Shown here piece by piece: positions 8,414 through 19,574 of a DNA stretch of 64,000 nt. This stretch comes from Achromobacter mucicolens. GTDB lineage: Bacteria; Pseudomonadota; Gammaproteobacteria; Burkholderiales; Burkholderiaceae_B. The stretch covers positions 124,001 through 188,000 of the forward strand of contig NZ_CADIJP010000002.1 of NCBI RefSeq assembly GCF_902859725.1, written 5' to 3'. How positions within the stretch are numbered: the stretch's first letter is position 1; the number at the start of each line of letters is the position of its first letter. The notes beneath the pieces are model-generated. The model searched no databases, was not told the DNA's origin, and saw only the letters and a list, made by a program, of their open reading frames with translations. The position numbers were made by a program, and so were the translations under genes.

Positions 8414-8950
8414 TTAACGCAGCGGCTCGGGTGCGATGCCGGGCTGGCCCGGGTACTGGTTGAGCGGGCTGGCGGGTGCATCGGCGTCGCGCTTCTGTTC
8501 GTCCTGCTCTTGCCCGACGCGGGCTTCGTCCCGGGCCAGGCGCTCGTCGGCCTTTTCGTCGGCAACGGCGTCCGGCGTGTTGATCTGGTAAGGCTGCAGA
8601 TCGGGCTGCTTATCGCCTTCCCAGCGCGTGAGACGGTCGTTTTCGAACCAGACGGTGAACTTGCGCTCTTGCGGGTTGCCGTAGCCCGGCTTGAAGTAGT
8701 ACGGGTAGTCCCAGCGATTGGCGTGCAGCACGCTGGTGAGCGTGGGGCTGCCGAGCGCGAAGCGGACTTGTTCACGGGTCATGCCGGGCTGGAGCAGCGC
8801 AACCTGTTCCTGCGTGATCCAGTTACCCTGCTGGACCGGCGCCTTGTACGGGAAGCCCCATTTGTTCGAGGTGCAGCCCGCCAAGGCAACGGCCAGGGCG
8901 GCAACGGCCAAACCGGTCTTCAGAGAGCGGGAGGGAATACGTGCAAACAT
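8414..8950 (-). CDS. bamE: Outer membrane assembly lipoprotein BamE (SmpA/OmlA)
   Basis: 178 residues. BamE is a small lipoprotein of the BAM complex that inserts beta-barrel proteins. A signal peptide ends in the lipobox LAGC (lipidated C26). The SmpA/OmlA core follows: [28 protein letters not shown] (residues about 44-71) and YYFKPGYG. The C-terminal third is long, acidic and charged ([14 protein letters not shown]) and low in complexity, longer than E. coli BamE (113 residues). The ATG at 8950 is preferred over the GTG 6 nt upstream. It is divergent from fur. Confidence 0.94.
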   Translation of the reverse strand: MFARIPSRSLKTGLAVAALAVALAGCTSNKWGFPYKAPVQQGNWITQEQVALLQPGMTREQVRFALGSPTLTSVLHANRWDYPYYFKPGYGNPQERKFTVWFENDRLTRWEGDKQPDLQPYQINTPDAVADEKADERLARDEARVGQEQDEQKRDADAPASPLNQYPGQPGIAPEPLR

Positions 8951-9104
8951 GGACACTACGCGCCCCTATTATTTGGAAGCAAGCAAAACCGTTATCATAA
9001 AGGTTTCATAAGGATAGTTCCGCGAGGCGGCATGAATTCGGCGAGCCGGCTTGCGGTGACCCCAGTCCTTGCCCATGCCAACGCGGACGGAGAGCGATTA
9101 CACC

Positions 9105-9524
9105 ATGAGCGACCAAAGCGAACTGAAAAACATGGGTTTGAAGGCGACTTTCCCGCGCCTGAAGATTCTTGATATTTTCCGCAAATCGGGTGAACGGCAC
9201 CTGAGCGCCGAAGACGTCTACCGCGCCCTGATCGGCGAAAACGTCGAAATCGGCCTGGCTACCGTCTACCGGGTGCTGACGCAGTTCGAGCAGGCCGGCA
9301 TCCTGGCGCGCAGCCAATTCGACAGCGGCAAGGCCGTTTTCGAGCTCAACGACGGCGACCACCACGACCACCTGATCTGCACCAACTGCGGAAAGGTCGT
9401 CGAGTTCTCGGATCCCGAGATCGAAAAGCGCCAGCAAAAGATCGCCAAGGACAACGCCTTCGCGCTGGAAAGCCACGCGATGGTGCTGTACGGCATCTGC
9501 GGCAGCTGCCTCAAAGGCCGCTAA
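9105..9524 (+). CDS. fur: Ferric uptake regulator
   Basis: 139 residues. Fur is an Fe(II)-dependent repressor of iron acquisition. Residues 10-80 form the DNA-binding domain ([30 protein letters not shown]). The metal sites show [12 protein letters not shown] (C92, C95) and ICGSC (C132, C135). I use the ATG at 9105 ([13 protein letters not shown]), the usual Fur start, with GGAGAG 10 nt upstream, rather than the in-frame ATG at 9069. A terminator follows at 9577. Confidence 0.97.
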   Translation: MSDQSELKNMGLKATFPRLKILDIFRKSGERHLSAEDVYRALIGENVEIGLATVYRVLTQFEQAGILARSQFDSGKAVFELNDGDHHDHLICTNCGKVVEFSDPEIEKRQQKIAKDNAFALESHAMVLYGICGSCLKGR

Positions 9525-9576
9525 GCCTGGGCGGGCAGCCGTGAGGCCGGTACATCCGGCTGCGTAGCCAAAAACA

Positions 9577-9605
9577 AAAGCCCCTTCTGAATGAAGGGGC
9601 TTTTT
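9577..9605. terminator. Bidirectional terminator between fur and recN
   Basis: AAAAGCCCCTTC-TGAAT-GAAGGGGCTTTTT: an 11-bp stem with A and T runs on its two sides. It serves fur on the plus strand and recN on the minus strand. Confidence 0.85.
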
Positions 9606-9641
9606 GCATGCTGGGGCCAGTGGCGCCGGCAGGCCGCAGAC

Positions 9642-11303
9642 TCAAGGCGTCGTCTGGCCGAACCCTTCCAGCATTTCGCGCGCGTGTTCGCGCGTGGTGG
9701 CCGTGAGCTTCATGCCGCCCAGCATCCGCGCGATTTCCTCGACGCGGGCCGGGGCGTCCAGCGGTTCGATGCTGGACCGGGTGGTGCCTCGGGACTCGGC
9801 CTTGCTGACCAGAAACTGGTTGTTGGCGCACGCGGCCACCTGGGGCAAGTGGGTGACGCACAGCACCTGATGGCGTTCGCCCAGTTCGCGCAGCAGCTTG
9901 CCGACGGATTCGGCCACCGCGCCGCCCACGCCGCTGTCCACTTCGTCGAAGATCAGCGTGGGCACACGCGCCGCGCGGCTGGCGATGACCGACAGCGCGA
10001 GCGAGATACGCGACAGTTCGCCGCCCGAGGCGACCTTGGCCAGCGGACGCGGCGTGGTGCCGGCGTGGCCGGCCACCAGGAATTCGACCTGTTCGTTGCC
10101 GTGCGCGGACGGCGCGGACGGGGCGAGCGCCGGTTCAAAGCGGCCACCCTGCATCGCGAGCGTCTGCATCGCCTGGGTGACCTGCTTGCCCAGATCCTTG
10201 GCGACCTTGCGCCGGGCGGTGGTCAGCTTGGCGGCGGCCGTGTCGTATTGCGCCTGCGCCGAGGCTGCTTGGGCGCGCAGCGCGTCGATGTCGCCGGCGG
10301 CCTGCAAGGCTGCAAGCTCCGAATGCAGCGATTCGCGCAGCTCGCACAGGGCATCGGGGTCGGTGCGGAATTTGCGGGCGGTCTCGAACACCAGCCCCAG
10401 CCGCGCTTCCACGTCGGCGAGTCGCTTGGGGTCCAGGTCGACCCGGCTGACATAGTTGTTCAGGTCGGACACGGCTTCGCTGATGGCGATGCGTGCCGAT
10501 TCCAGTTCGTCATGGACGCCCTTGAGGCCAGGATCATGCCGCAGCATCTGCTGCAGGCGCTGGTTCGCGGCCGTCAGGCGGTGATGCGCCGAATCGCCTT
10601 CGCCGTCCAGCGTTTCAAGGATTTGTGAGGCGCCATCCAGCAGCGATTGCGCATGCGACAGGCGCGTGTGCTCGGATTGCAGGGCGTCCCATTCGTCCGG
10701 CCCGAGGTTCAGCCGGTCCAGTTCGTCGACCTGCCATTGCAGGCGTTCACGCTCAGAGGCCAGGCTTTCGGCGTCTTTTTCGGCCGATTCCAGCTGACGG
10801 GCCAAGGCGCGCCACTGCTTCCACGCCTGGCCAACCGCGTGGCGGAGGTCGCCGTGGCCGCCGTGCGCGTCCAGCAGGTCGCGTTGGGCGTCGGGACGCA
10901 TCAGGCTCTGGTGCGCGTGCTGGCCGTGGATGTCGACCAGGCTGTTGCCCAGTTCGCGCAGTTGCGCCACGGTGGCCGGGGTGCCGTTGATGTAGGCGCG
11001 GCTGCGGCCTTGCGCATCGATGACGCGGCGCAGCGAGAGTTCGTCGTCGGCGTCGATTTCGCGTTCGGCCAGCCACGCTTGCAGCGCCGCCGGGGTGTCG
11101 AACACCGCGGTGATGTCGGCACGGGCCGCGCCTTCGCGCAACATGCTGGCATCGCCGCGCTCTCCGAGGGTGAGCGCCAGCGCATCGACCAGGATGGATT
11201 TGCCGGCGCCGGTTTCTCCCGAAAAGACGGTGAAGCCGGGGCCAAAGTGGATCTCGGTCTGTTCGACGATGACGAAGTCGCGGATGTGCAGGGTGCGCAG
11301 CAT
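9642..11303 (-). CDS. recN: DNA repair protein RecN
   Basis: 553 residues, full length. RecN is an SMC-like ATPase that acts at double-strand breaks with RecA. Walker A GETGAGKS is at residues 29-36; a long coiled-coil middle region (charged heptads between about 160 and 370) separates it from the ABC signature and the Walker B LIFDEVDSGVGG. It follows nadK on the same strand with a 12-bp gap, so the two are probably one operon. No convincing LexA box was seen upstream of either gene. Confidence 0.96.
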   Translation of the reverse strand: MLRTLHIRDFVIVEQTEIHFGPGFTVFSGETGAGKSILVDALALTLGERGDASMLREGAARADITAVFDTPAALQAWLAEREIDADDELSLRRVIDAQGRSRAYINGTPATVAQLRELGNSLVDIHGQHAHQSLMRPDAQRDLLDAHGGHGDLRHAVGQAWKQWRALARQLESAEKDAESLASERERLQWQVDELDRLNLGPDEWDALQSEHTRLSHAQSLLDGASQILETLDGEGDSAHHRLTAANQRLQQMLRHDPGLKGVHDELESARIAISEAVSDLNNYVSRVDLDPKRLADVEARLGLVFETARKFRTDPDALCELRESLHSELAALQAAGDIDALRAQAASAQAQYDTAAAKLTTARRKVAKDLGKQVTQAMQTLAMQGGRFEPALAPSAPSAHGNEQVEFLVAGHAGTTPRPLAKVASGGELSRISLALSVIASRAARVPTLIFDEVDSGVGGAVAESVGKLLRELGERHQVLCVTHLPQVAACANNQFLVSKAESRGTTRSSIEPLDAPARVEEIARMLGGMKLTATTREHAREMLEGFGQTTP

Positions 11304-11315
11304 AAGGGGCGCTAA

Positions 11316-12215
11316 CTACTCTACGTTGTCGGAGGCTTCGGGCATCAGGTTCCAGTGCAGCTTGCGGCGCAGGGTGGAAAAGAAGCTATAGCCTTCGGGA
11401 TGCACGAATCGGATGGTGTAGGGCGCGCGCTGCACGACGATGCGGTCGCCCGGTTGCAGGTCGGACCAGGTCTGCATGTCGAAGTGCACGCTGGCGCCGA
11501 CTTCGACGCGGCCCATGGCCGTGAGCGTCATGTTGAGCACGCCGGTGTCCGGGATGACGATGGGCCGGTTCGAGAGCGTTTGCGGCGCCACCGGCACCAG
11601 CACCATGGCGTTCATGCCCGGGTGCAGGATGGGGCCATTGGCCGACAGCGCATAGGCGGTGGAGCCGGTAGGCGTGGCGATGATCAGGCCGTCGGCGCGC
11701 TGCGTATACATGAAGGCGCCGTCCAGTTCGACCCGGACCTCGATCATGCCGCCGCGGCCCGCGCGGTTCAGGACCACGTCGTTCAGGGCCGACGCGGAAT
11801 ACATCTTCTGGTCGCCGCGCCACACGCTGCCTTCGAGCAGCATGCGGTCTTCGATCTGGAAGCTGCCTTCGAGCACCCGGGCGAGCGCGGCGTGCGCGTC
11901 CTGCAGGGCGATGTCGGTGATGAAGCCCAGGCGCCCGTGGTTGATGCCGATCAGCGGCATGCCATAAGGCGCGAGATGGCGGCTGGCGCCCAGCACGGTG
12001 CCGTCGCCGCCCATGACCACGGTGAGCGAGGCGGTCTTGCCGATTTCCTCGAGCGTGGCGATGGGGTATTCGGTCAGCCCGGTATTGCGCGCCGTGTCCG
12101 CATCGATCAGCACATGGCGGCCCGCCTGCGTCAGCGCGTGCGCAAGTGCTCTCAGCGGTGTGTCCAGGCCGGTGTCCTGGTATCTGCCGATCAGGGCGAC
12201 TATAGGAAAATGCAT
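11316..12215 (-). CDS. nadK: NAD kinase
   Basis: 299 residues. NadK phosphorylates NAD to NADP. Motifs: GGDGT at residues 69-73, [19 protein letters not shown] and [16 protein letters not shown], all standard for the family. The ATG at 12215 ([14 protein letters not shown]) is the expected start; an upstream in-frame ATG would add 11 residues with no family match. It is divergent from hrcA, with a short shared spacer that holds a minus-strand -10 element at 12282-12292. Confidence 0.96.
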   Translation of the reverse strand: MHFPIVALIGRYQDTGLDTPLRALAHALTQAGRHVLIDADTARNTGLTEYPIATLEEIGKTASLTVVMGGDGTVLGASRHLAPYGMPLIGINHGRLGFITDIALQDAHAALARVLEGSFQIEDRMLLEGSVWRGDQKMYSASALNDVVLNRAGRGGMIEVRVELDGAFMYTQRADGLIIATPTGSTAYALSANGPILHPGMNAMVLVPVAPQTLSNRPIVIPDTGVLNMTLTAMGRVEVGASVHFDMQTWSDLQPGDRIVVQRAPYTIRFVHPEGYSFFSTLRRKLHWNLMPEASDNVE

Positions 12216-12281
12216 GGCTGCGTAAGAATGAAAAGGGCGAAACCGCAAAGCTGAACGTGCCCAGAATGGGCCAATTAGCCG

Positions 12282-12292
12282 ATTATATGGGG
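12282..12292 (-). promoter_or_regulatory. -10 element for nadK-recN, with a sigma-32-like form
   Basis: The minus strand reads CCCCATATAAT. It contains a perfect sigma-70 -10 (TATAAT, 12282-12287) and at the same place a perfect sigma-32 -10 (CCCCATATA). No good -35 of either class lies at the right distance, so its use by the heat-shock factor is uncertain. Confidence 0.4.
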
Positions 12293-12355
12293 CCGTATAT
12301 TGTGTTGCGGGACAAAAATCGCCTCAACCTGAAAAGATTCCCTAAAATAGCCGCT

Positions 12356-13360
12356 ATGGATGACCGCGCACGCGCTTTACTGAAAGCGTTGATAGAACGC
12401 TACATCGCCGATGGGCAGCCAGTCGGCTCGCGGACGCTATCTAAAGTCTTTGACTTGTCTCCGGCCACCATCCGCAACGTCATGGCGGACCTGGAAGAGC
12501 TGGGACTGATCCACAGTCCGCACACCTCCGCCGGCCGAGTTCCCACGCCGCGCGGATACCGCATGTTCGTCGATTCGCTGCTGTCGGTGCAGTCGTACCA
12601 GCTGCAGCCGCACAACATGGGTGAAATGCTCTCGGCCGCCGAACCCACCCGCGCGGTCAATGCGGCCGCGGCGCTGCTGTCCAACCTGACGCAGTTCGCC
12701 GGCGTGGTCCTCACGCCCAAGCGGGCGCAGGTGTTCCGGCAGATCGAATTCATCCGCCTGTCCGACAAGCGCGTCCTGCTCATCATCGTGACGCCCGATG
12801 GCGACGTGCAGAACCGCATCCTTTTCGTCCAGCGGGATTACGCCGAATCCGAACTCCTGGAAGCGGGCAACTTCTTCAACATGCACTTTGCCGGCAAGTC
12901 GTTCAATGCCGTGCGGCAGACCCTGTCGACCGAGCTGGCCCAGTTGCGCGAAGACATCTCGCGCCTGATGCAGGCCGCCGTCGAGGCCAGCGCCGAAGCG
13001 GCCGAGGACGGCGACGCCGTGGTCATCTCGGGCGAGCGCAAGCTGCTGGACGTCACTGACATCGCGTCCGACATGGACAGGCTGCGCAAGATGTTTTCGC
13101 TGTTCGAGAAAAAGACCGATCTGCTGCAGTTGCTGGACGTGTCGAGCCGCGCGCAGGGCGTGCAGATCTACATCGGCGGCGATTCGCAACTGGTGCCCCT
13201 CGAAGACGTCTCCGTCATCACGGCGCCTTACGGCGTGGACGGCAAGGTGGTCGGCACCCTGGGTGTCATCGGTCCGACCCGCATGGCCTACGAGCGGGTC
13301 ATACCCATCGTGGACATCACGGCGCGCCTGCTGTCCAACGCCCTCAGCCACAACCAGTAG
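12356..13360 (+). CDS. hrcA: Heat-inducible transcription repressor HrcA
   Basis: 334 residues. HrcA represses chaperone operons by binding CIRCE elements. The N-terminal winged helix is clear ([33 protein letters not shown]), followed by the HrcA core with IYIGGDSQL and a terminal [10 protein letters not shown]. The ATG at 12356 ([16 protein letters not shown]) is the family start. No complete CIRCE element (TTAGCACTC-N9-GAGTGCTAA) is visible upstream of hrcA, grpE or dnaK, so its targets here may lie elsewhere, for example at groES. It is divergent from nadK and upstream of hemH. Confidence 0.95.
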   Translation: MDDRARALLKALIERYIADGQPVGSRTLSKVFDLSPATIRNVMADLEELGLIHSPHTSAGRVPTPRGYRMFVDSLLSVQSYQLQPHNMGEMLSAAEPTRAVNAAAALLSNLTQFAGVVLTPKRAQVFRQIEFIRLSDKRVLLIIVTPDGDVQNRILFVQRDYAESELLEAGNFFNMHFAGKSFNAVRQTLSTELAQLREDISRLMQAAVEASAEAAEDGDAVVISGERKLLDVTDIASDMDRLRKMFSLFEKKTDLLQLLDVSSRAQGVQIYIGGDSQLVPLEDVSVITAPYGVDGKVVGTLGVIGPTRMAYERVIPIVDITARLLSNALSHNQ

Positions 13361-13377
13361 TCCCATTCAAAGCTACA

Positions 13378-13393
13378 TCCTCCTTGCGGAGGA
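13378..13393 (+). promoter_or_regulatory. Small hairpin in the hemH leader holding an SD-like sequence
   Basis: TCCTCC-TTGC-GGAGGA forms a perfect 6-bp hairpin 12 nt before the GTG of hemH, with the GGAGG half as a Shine-Dalgarno-like sequence. A second SD-like AGGGGAG lies just downstream (13394-13400), outside the hairpin. A regulatory role is inferred. Confidence 0.4.
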
Positions 13394-13405
13394 AGGGGAG
13401 TTTTT

Positions 13406-14521
13406 GTGTTTCTTCGCCTGTTCAAGTATCTCTGGCCTGAGCGCTACCTTCCTGAGCCCCACCAAGAAGACCCCTTCAACGAGGACCCGCCGCCGCGCGT
13501 GCCCGGCAAGGTCGGCGTGCTGCTGGTCAACCTGGGCACGCCCGACACGACGTCGCCCAAGGACATCCGCAAGTATCTCGGCGAATTCCTGTCCGACCCG
13601 CGCGTCATCGAAATCCCCCGCTACCTCTGGAAGCCCATCCTGCACGGCATCGTGCTCGTGCGCCGGCCCAAGCGGCTGGAGCCGCGCTACGCCGGCATCT
13701 GGATGAAGGACGGCTCGCCCCTGATGGTCTACAGCCAACGCCAGACCGATGGCGTTCGCGCCGCCCTGCAGGCGGCCGGCGTGGATGCCGTGGTCGAGCT
13801 GGGCATGCGCTATGGCAACCCCTCCATCCCCCAGGTGATCGCAAACATGCGCAAGCAGGGCTGCGAGCGCATCCTGACGGTGCCGCTATATCCCCAGTAC
13901 GCCGCCAGCACCACCGCCACCGTGGTCGACGCGGTCACCCGCTACATGGGCAAGCTGCGCGATCAGCCGGAGATGCGCTTCATCAAGCGCTTTCACGACG
14001 AGCCCGCCTACCTGGACCCGCTCGCCGCGCGCATCGAGCGCTACTGGGCCGAACACGGCAAGCCGCAGAAGCTCGTCATGAGCTTTCATGGCCTGCCGCG
14101 CTACTCCATCGAACTGGGCGATCCCTACTACCGCGACTGCATGGAAACGGCCCGGCTCCTGGCGCAGCGGCTGTCCCTGCCCCGCGACCAGATCGAAGTG
14201 ACCTTCCAGAGCCGGTTCGGCTCGGCCCGCTGGCTGGAGCCCTACACGGAGCCGACCCTGAAGGCCCTGGCCGCCTCCGGCGTCACCGAGGTCGATGTGG
14301 TGTGCCCGGGATTTGTGGCAGACTGTCTGGAAACCCTGGAAGAAATCAGCCTGGAATGCCGCGACGCCTTTCTCGAGGCGGGGGGCAGACAGTTCCGTTA
14401 CATTCCTGCCATCAATGACGACCCGGCCTGGATCGCGGGGCTGTCCGGTCTGGTGGAACGAAACTTGCAGGGGTGGATACCAGCAGCCACGGACTTGAAG
14501 GAGAAGGCGCATGCACCATGA
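13406..14521 (+). CDS. hemH: Ferrochelatase
   Basis: 371 residues. HemH inserts Fe(II) into protoporphyrin IX, the last step of haem synthesis, at the inner membrane face. Motifs: GVLLVNLGTPD at residues 37-47, the catalytic-site MSFHGLPRYS with H228, and the SRFGSARWLEPYT segment. Start is a GTG at 13406 with AGGGGAG 5 nt upstream. The N-terminal 30 residues are an extension relative to the usual start of the fold. The stop overlaps the next ORF by 11 nt. Confidence 0.95.
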   Translation: MFLRLFKYLWPERYLPEPHQEDPFNEDPPPRVPGKVGVLLVNLGTPDTTSPKDIRKYLGEFLSDPRVIEIPRYLWKPILHGIVLVRRPKRLEPRYAGIWMKDGSPLMVYSQRQTDGVRAALQAAGVDAVVELGMRYGNPSIPQVIANMRKQGCERILTVPLYPQYAASTTATVVDAVTRYMGKLRDQPEMRFIKRFHDEPAYLDPLAARIERYWAEHGKPQKLVMSFHGLPRYSIELGDPYYRDCMETARLLAQRLSLPRDQIEVTFQSRFGSARWLEPYTEPTLKALAASGVTEVDVVCPGFVADCLETLEEISLECRDAFLEAGGRQFRYIPAINDDPAWIAGLSGLVERNLQGWIPAATDLKEKAHAP

Positions 14522-14747
14522 TCCCAAGACTGGAAAGACGGTCAAGAAGGGCAAAGTCACCACTCCCGTCGACGAGGACCGCGTCGAACATGACCTGGAC
14601 GAGGCCCTGGCCGATACCTTCCCGGCCAGCGACCCGGTCGCGATTCCGTCGGATCCGGATGCCGATGACAAGCGCGTGGACCGCGCGCTGAAGGAAAGTT
14701 TTCCGGCCAGCGACCCCGTGGCCCCCGCCCAGCCCAGCAAGAAGTAG
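14511..14747 (+). CDS. Small FPASDP-repeat protein
   Basis: 78 residues, very acidic and probably disordered, with no cysteine and no membrane segment. Two copies of one motif are visible: LADTFPASDPVA and LKESFPASDPVA, about 29 residues apart, each preceded by a charged helix-like stretch. The ATG at 14511 has GGAG 7 nt upstream and lies inside the last codons of hemH, so it is probably translationally coupled. I do not know a function; short proteins with FPASDP are scattered among proteobacteria. It may be co-expressed with hemH and sits just before the heat-shock promoter of grpE. Confidence 0.8.
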   Translation: MHHDPKTGKTVKKGKVTTPVDEDRVEHDLDEALADTFPASDPVAIPSDPDADDKRVDRALKESFPASDPVAPAQPSKK

Positions 14748-14809
14748 CCGTTCGGTCAGCGGGCGGCCGGCCTTCGGGCCGCGCCCGGGGAATATTTCGC
14801 TTAACCGGG

Positions 14810-14838
14810 CTTGAATTAGGGGTATTGGCCCCCATTCA
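14810..14838 (+). promoter_or_regulatory. Sigma-32 heat-shock promoter of grpE
   Basis: CTTGAAT (14810-14816), 13 nt, then CCCCATTCA (14830-14838). This is a very close match to the RpoH consensus CTTGAAA-N11-16-CCCCATNTA, about 36 nt before the grpE start. Confidence 0.85.
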
Positions 14839-14873
14839 TGTCTGCGAAAGCCATTCTTTTTGGAGGATTCCCC

Positions 14874-15431
14874 ATGACGGCACCCCACGAGCCTGCTGAC
14901 CAGGCGCCCGAAGTCGGCCAGAGCGCCGATGCGGCTCCCGCCGCCCAGGACGCCGCGCAGGCCGAGCTGAACGAGTTGCGCGCCCAATTGGACGCCGCCC
15001 AGGCTACCGTCAACGAGCAGCACGACCAGCTTCTGCGTGTGCAAGCTGAAGCCGAAAACGTGCGCCGCCGCGCCCAGGAAGAAGTGTCCAAGGCGCGCAA
15101 GTTCGGCATAGAGTCGTTCGCCGAAAGCCTGGTTCCGGTCAAGGACAGCCTGGAAGCTGCCCTGGCCCAGCCCGATCAGACGGTTGAAACCCTGCGCGAA
15201 GGCGTCGAAGTCACCCTCAAGCAGCTTGCCGCCGCGTTCGAGCGCAACCTGCTCAAGGAAATCGCGCCCGCCCAGGGCGACAAGTTCGATCCGCACCAGC
15301 ACCAAGCCATTTCGTCCATTCCCAACGAGCAGCCCGCCAACACGGTGGTGCAACTGCTGCAGAAGGGCTATGTGATTGCCGACCGTACCTTGCGCCCCGC
15401 GCTGGTGGTCGTGTCGGCCGGGCAGGGCTGA
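14874..15431 (+). CDS. grpE: Nucleotide exchange factor GrpE
   Basis: 185 residues. GrpE releases ADP from DnaK. A long N-terminal helix ([20 protein letters not shown]) leads to the family core [23 protein letters not shown] and the C-terminal beta domain with [15 protein letters not shown] and a [17 protein letters not shown] end. The ATG at 14874 has GGAGG 7 nt upstream and is chosen over an in-frame ATG at 14838, which lies within the promoter. A sigma-32 promoter precedes it. Confidence 0.96.
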   Translation: MTAPHEPADQAPEVGQSADAAPAAQDAAQAELNELRAQLDAAQATVNEQHDQLLRVQAEAENVRRRAQEEVSKARKFGIESFAESLVPVKDSLEAALAQPDQTVETLREGVEVTLKQLAAAFERNLLKEIAPAQGDKFDPHQHQAISSIPNEQPANTVVQLLQKGYVIADRTLRPALVVVSAGQG

Positions 15432-15444
15432 ACCGCGTCCCACC

Positions 15445-15849
15445 ATGACCGACCCGCGCTTTGACCCGGCCCAGGTATTCCAGGTGTTCGGCATGCGCCA
15501 TGTCGACACCGCGGGATTCGATGCGGCCGTGGTGCAAGCGCCCGGGGCGGACCTGCGCTGTGTCTTCCTGTGGGGCCAGGATTGCTACAACTGCAATCTG
15601 TTCAAACAGGCGGCGCTGCTGCACCAGGAAACGCTGGTGGGGCTTGGCCTGACGTGGTTCGAGGCCGATGTCTATGCGGATGAGCCGCTGGGACGCCGCT
15701 TTTCGTTGCATGGCGTCCCCACTTTTGTGCTGTACCGGTCCGGCAAGCGCCTGGGGCGCATCACCGGCTGGCCCGGATTGCCCCAGTTCACAGCGGCGAT
15801 ACACCGCCTGCAGGAATCGGGCGCCGAAAATTCCAGCCCGGCGTCTTGA
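15445..15849 (+). CDS. Thioredoxin-fold protein between grpE and dnaK
   Basis: 134 residues without a signal peptide, so cytoplasmic. A CYNC redox motif (C47, C50) in FLWGQDCYNCNLFKQ replaces the usual WCGPC; the cis-proline motif GVPTF (P92) is intact, and the length fits a single thioredoxin fold. It starts 13 bp after grpE and is expected to be transcribed from the grpE sigma-32 promoter; its stop codon lies inside the -35 of the dnaK promoter. This placement suggests a thiol-disulfide role under heat or oxidative stress, but the substrate is unknown. Confidence 0.85.
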   Translation: MTDPRFDPAQVFQVFGMRHVDTAGFDAAVVQAPGADLRCVFLWGQDCYNCNLFKQAALLHQETLVGLGLTWFEADVYADEPLGRRFSLHGVPTFVLYRSGKRLGRITGWPGLPQFTAAIHRLQESGAENSSPAS

Positions 15850-15874
15850 AAAACCCTTTGGGCAGCCCCAGTTA
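15845..15874 (+). promoter_or_regulatory. Sigma-32 heat-shock promoter of dnaK
   Basis: CTTGAAA (15845-15851), 14 nt, then CCCCAGTTA (15866-15874). The -35 is a perfect RpoH match and contains the stop codon of the thioredoxin-like gene. The leader to dnaK is about 52 nt. Confidence 0.85.
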
Positions 15875-15933
15875 TGGGGGGACAAGCAGTTTTCCCCAAT
15901 TTTTCATAGATTTAATAATCAAGGTAACCCACC

Positions 15934-17859
<1,926 letters not shown>

Positions 17860-17968
17860 TGGCCGGGCGCTGACCTGCCTCTGCCGCCCGGTAGCCGGAG
17901 AAATCCGCCTACCGGGCGAACTCATTCTGTAGCACTGAAAAGAAGGCTCGGTTTCGAGCCCACGGATC

Positions 17969-19102
17969 ATGGCAAAACGCGACTATTACGACGTCTTGGG
18001 CGTGGCGAAAAACGCCTCGGACGACGATCTCAAGAAGGCCTATCGAAAGCTGGCCATGAAATACCATCCGGACCGCAATCCGGACAGCAAAGAAGCCGAA
18101 GAGAAGTTCAAGGAAGCCAAGGAAGCCTACGAGGTCCTGGGCGATGAGCAAAAGCGCGCCGCGTACGACCGCTACGGTCACGCCGGCGTCGACCCCAACG
18201 CCGCCGGCATGGGCGGCGCGGGCATGGGCGGCGGTTTCGCCGACGCGTTCGGCGACATCTTTGGCGAAATCTTCGGCGGCGGCGGCGGCGGTGGCCGTCG
18301 TGGCGGCGGTCCCCAGGTGTACCGCGGCGCCGACCTCAAATACGCGCTGGAAATCACCCTCGAACAGGCAGCCGCCGGTTTCGACACGGAAATCCGCGTC
18401 CCCAGCTGGGAAAACTGCGACACCTGCCACGGCTCCGGCGCCAAGCCCGGCACCTCGCCCAAGACCTGCCGCACCTGCGGCGGCTCGGGCGCCGTGCGCA
18501 TGCAGCAAGGTTTCTTCAGCGTCCAGCAAACCTGCCCGACCTGCCACGGCAACGGCAAGGAAATCACGGACCCGTGCCCGTCCTGCGACGGGGTCGGCCG
18601 CATCCGCCGCAACAAGACCCTCCAGGTCAAGATCCCGGCCGGCATCGACGACGGCATGCGCATCCGCTCCAGCGGCAATGGCGAACCCGGCATCAATGGC
18701 GGCCCTCCGGGCGACTTGTATGTGGAAATCCACATCAAGCAGCACAAGATCTTCCAGCGCGACGGCGACGACCTGCACTGCGAGCTGACCATCCCGTTCA
18801 CCACCGCGGCATTGGGCGGCGAACTCCAGGTACCGACGCTGGGCGGCAAGGCCGAGATCTCCATCCCTGAAGGCACCCAGTCCGGCAAGACCTTCCGCCT
18901 GCGCGGCAAGGGTATCCGCGGCGTGCGCGGCAGCTACCCCGGCGACCTCTACTGCCACGTCGTGGTGGAAACGCCGGTGCGCTTGAGCGAAGACCAGAAG
19001 AACATCCTGCGCCAGTTCGAAGCGTCGTTGAACGACGGCGGCGACCGCCACTCGCCGCAAAGCAAATCCTGGACGGACCGCGTCAAGGAATTCTTCAGCT
19101 GA
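17969..19102 (+). CDS. dnaJ: Co-chaperone DnaJ
   Basis: 377 residues. DnaJ delivers substrates to DnaK and stimulates its ATPase. J domain with KYHPDRN (the HPD triad) near residue 33; Gly/Phe-rich region with [16 protein letters not shown]; four zinc-binding repeats [24 protein letters not shown] and CPSCDGVG; then the C-terminal substrate domain. A strong terminator follows at 19121. The spacer from dnaK holds no clear new promoter, so dnaJ is probably co-transcribed. Confidence 0.98.
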   Translation: MAKRDYYDVLGVAKNASDDDLKKAYRKLAMKYHPDRNPDSKEAEEKFKEAKEAYEVLGDEQKRAAYDRYGHAGVDPNAAGMGGAGMGGGFADAFGDIFGEIFGGGGGGGRRGGGPQVYRGADLKYALEITLEQAAAGFDTEIRVPSWENCDTCHGSGAKPGTSPKTCRTCGGSGAVRMQQGFFSVQQTCPTCHGNGKEITDPCPSCDGVGRIRRNKTLQVKIPAGIDDGMRIRSSGNGEPGINGGPPGDLYVEIHIKQHKIFQRDGDDLHCELTIPFTTAALGGELQVPTLGGKAEISIPEGTQSGKTFRLRGKGIRGVRGSYPGDLYCHVVVETPVRLSEDQKNILRQFEASLNDGGDRHSPQSKSWTDRVKEFFS

Positions 19103-19120
19103 TCACGCCAAGCTTCAGCA

Positions 19121-19152
19121 AAAAGCCGCGACGAGAGTCGCGGCTTTTTTTT
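19121..19152. terminator. Terminator after dnaJ, usable from both sides
   Basis: AAAAGCCGCGAC-GAGA-GTCGCGGCTTTTTTTT, a strong GC stem with T runs on both strands. It ends the dnaK-dnaJ transcript and the convergent DUF4148-type gene. Confidence 0.9.
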
Positions 19153-19189
19153 CGGGCCTTTCAATATCGGCCCGCCCACATCCGGCTGC

Positions 19190-19471
19190 TTATCGAGCGA
19201 CCGGCGGGTAATCCAGTTCGCCAAAGGTGTATTCGCCATTGGCCTTGGCTTGTTGAAGCTCGGCTTGCACTTCCTGTTCGGTCAGGCCGGAGGTGCGGGG
19301 CAAAGCGGCGGGATAGTCCATTTCGCCAAACGTGTACTGGCCGGTCAGCTTGGCTTCCTGCAACTCGGCCGCGACCTGAGAGCCGGACTTCCCGTGTTCA
19401 GCGCCCGCCGCATGCGCGCCGGTGCTGGCCAGGGCCAGGGAAAAGAACAGCGTGGTGGCCAGGATTTTCAT
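19190..19471 (-). CDS. DUF4148-type small exported protein, two-repeat form
   Basis: 93 residues. The signal peptide MKILATTLFFSLALASTGAHA is followed by two copies of a unit of about 37 residues: V..EL.EAK..GQYTFGEMDYP, then V.AEL.QAK.NGEYTFGELDYPP. Small periplasmic proteins of this kind are abundant in Burkholderiales and carry the DUF4148 label; their function is unknown. It is a paralogue of the three-repeat gene at 20421, with which it shares the signal peptide, the repeats and an upstream sequence block. The ribosome site on the minus strand is GGAG. Confidence 0.85.
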   Translation of the reverse strand: MKILATTLFFSLALASTGAHAAGAEHGKSGSQVAAELQEAKLTGQYTFGEMDYPAALPRTSGLTEQEVQAELQQAKANGEYTFGELDYPPVAR

Positions 19472-19574
19472 GTGTGAGAGCTCCAGTTTGTTTTAAGAGA
19501 GATCGAGTCCCGCGTCCCTGCATCACGACCCAGTACATATCAGGTGGGCCGATGCGGCGTACCGTAAGAAACTC

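Noticed and set aside
8951-9104. Possible Fur box in the bamE/fur spacer
   Set aside because: AT-rich TTATCATAA-like words occur, but no match good enough to the 19-bp consensus to support autoregulation.
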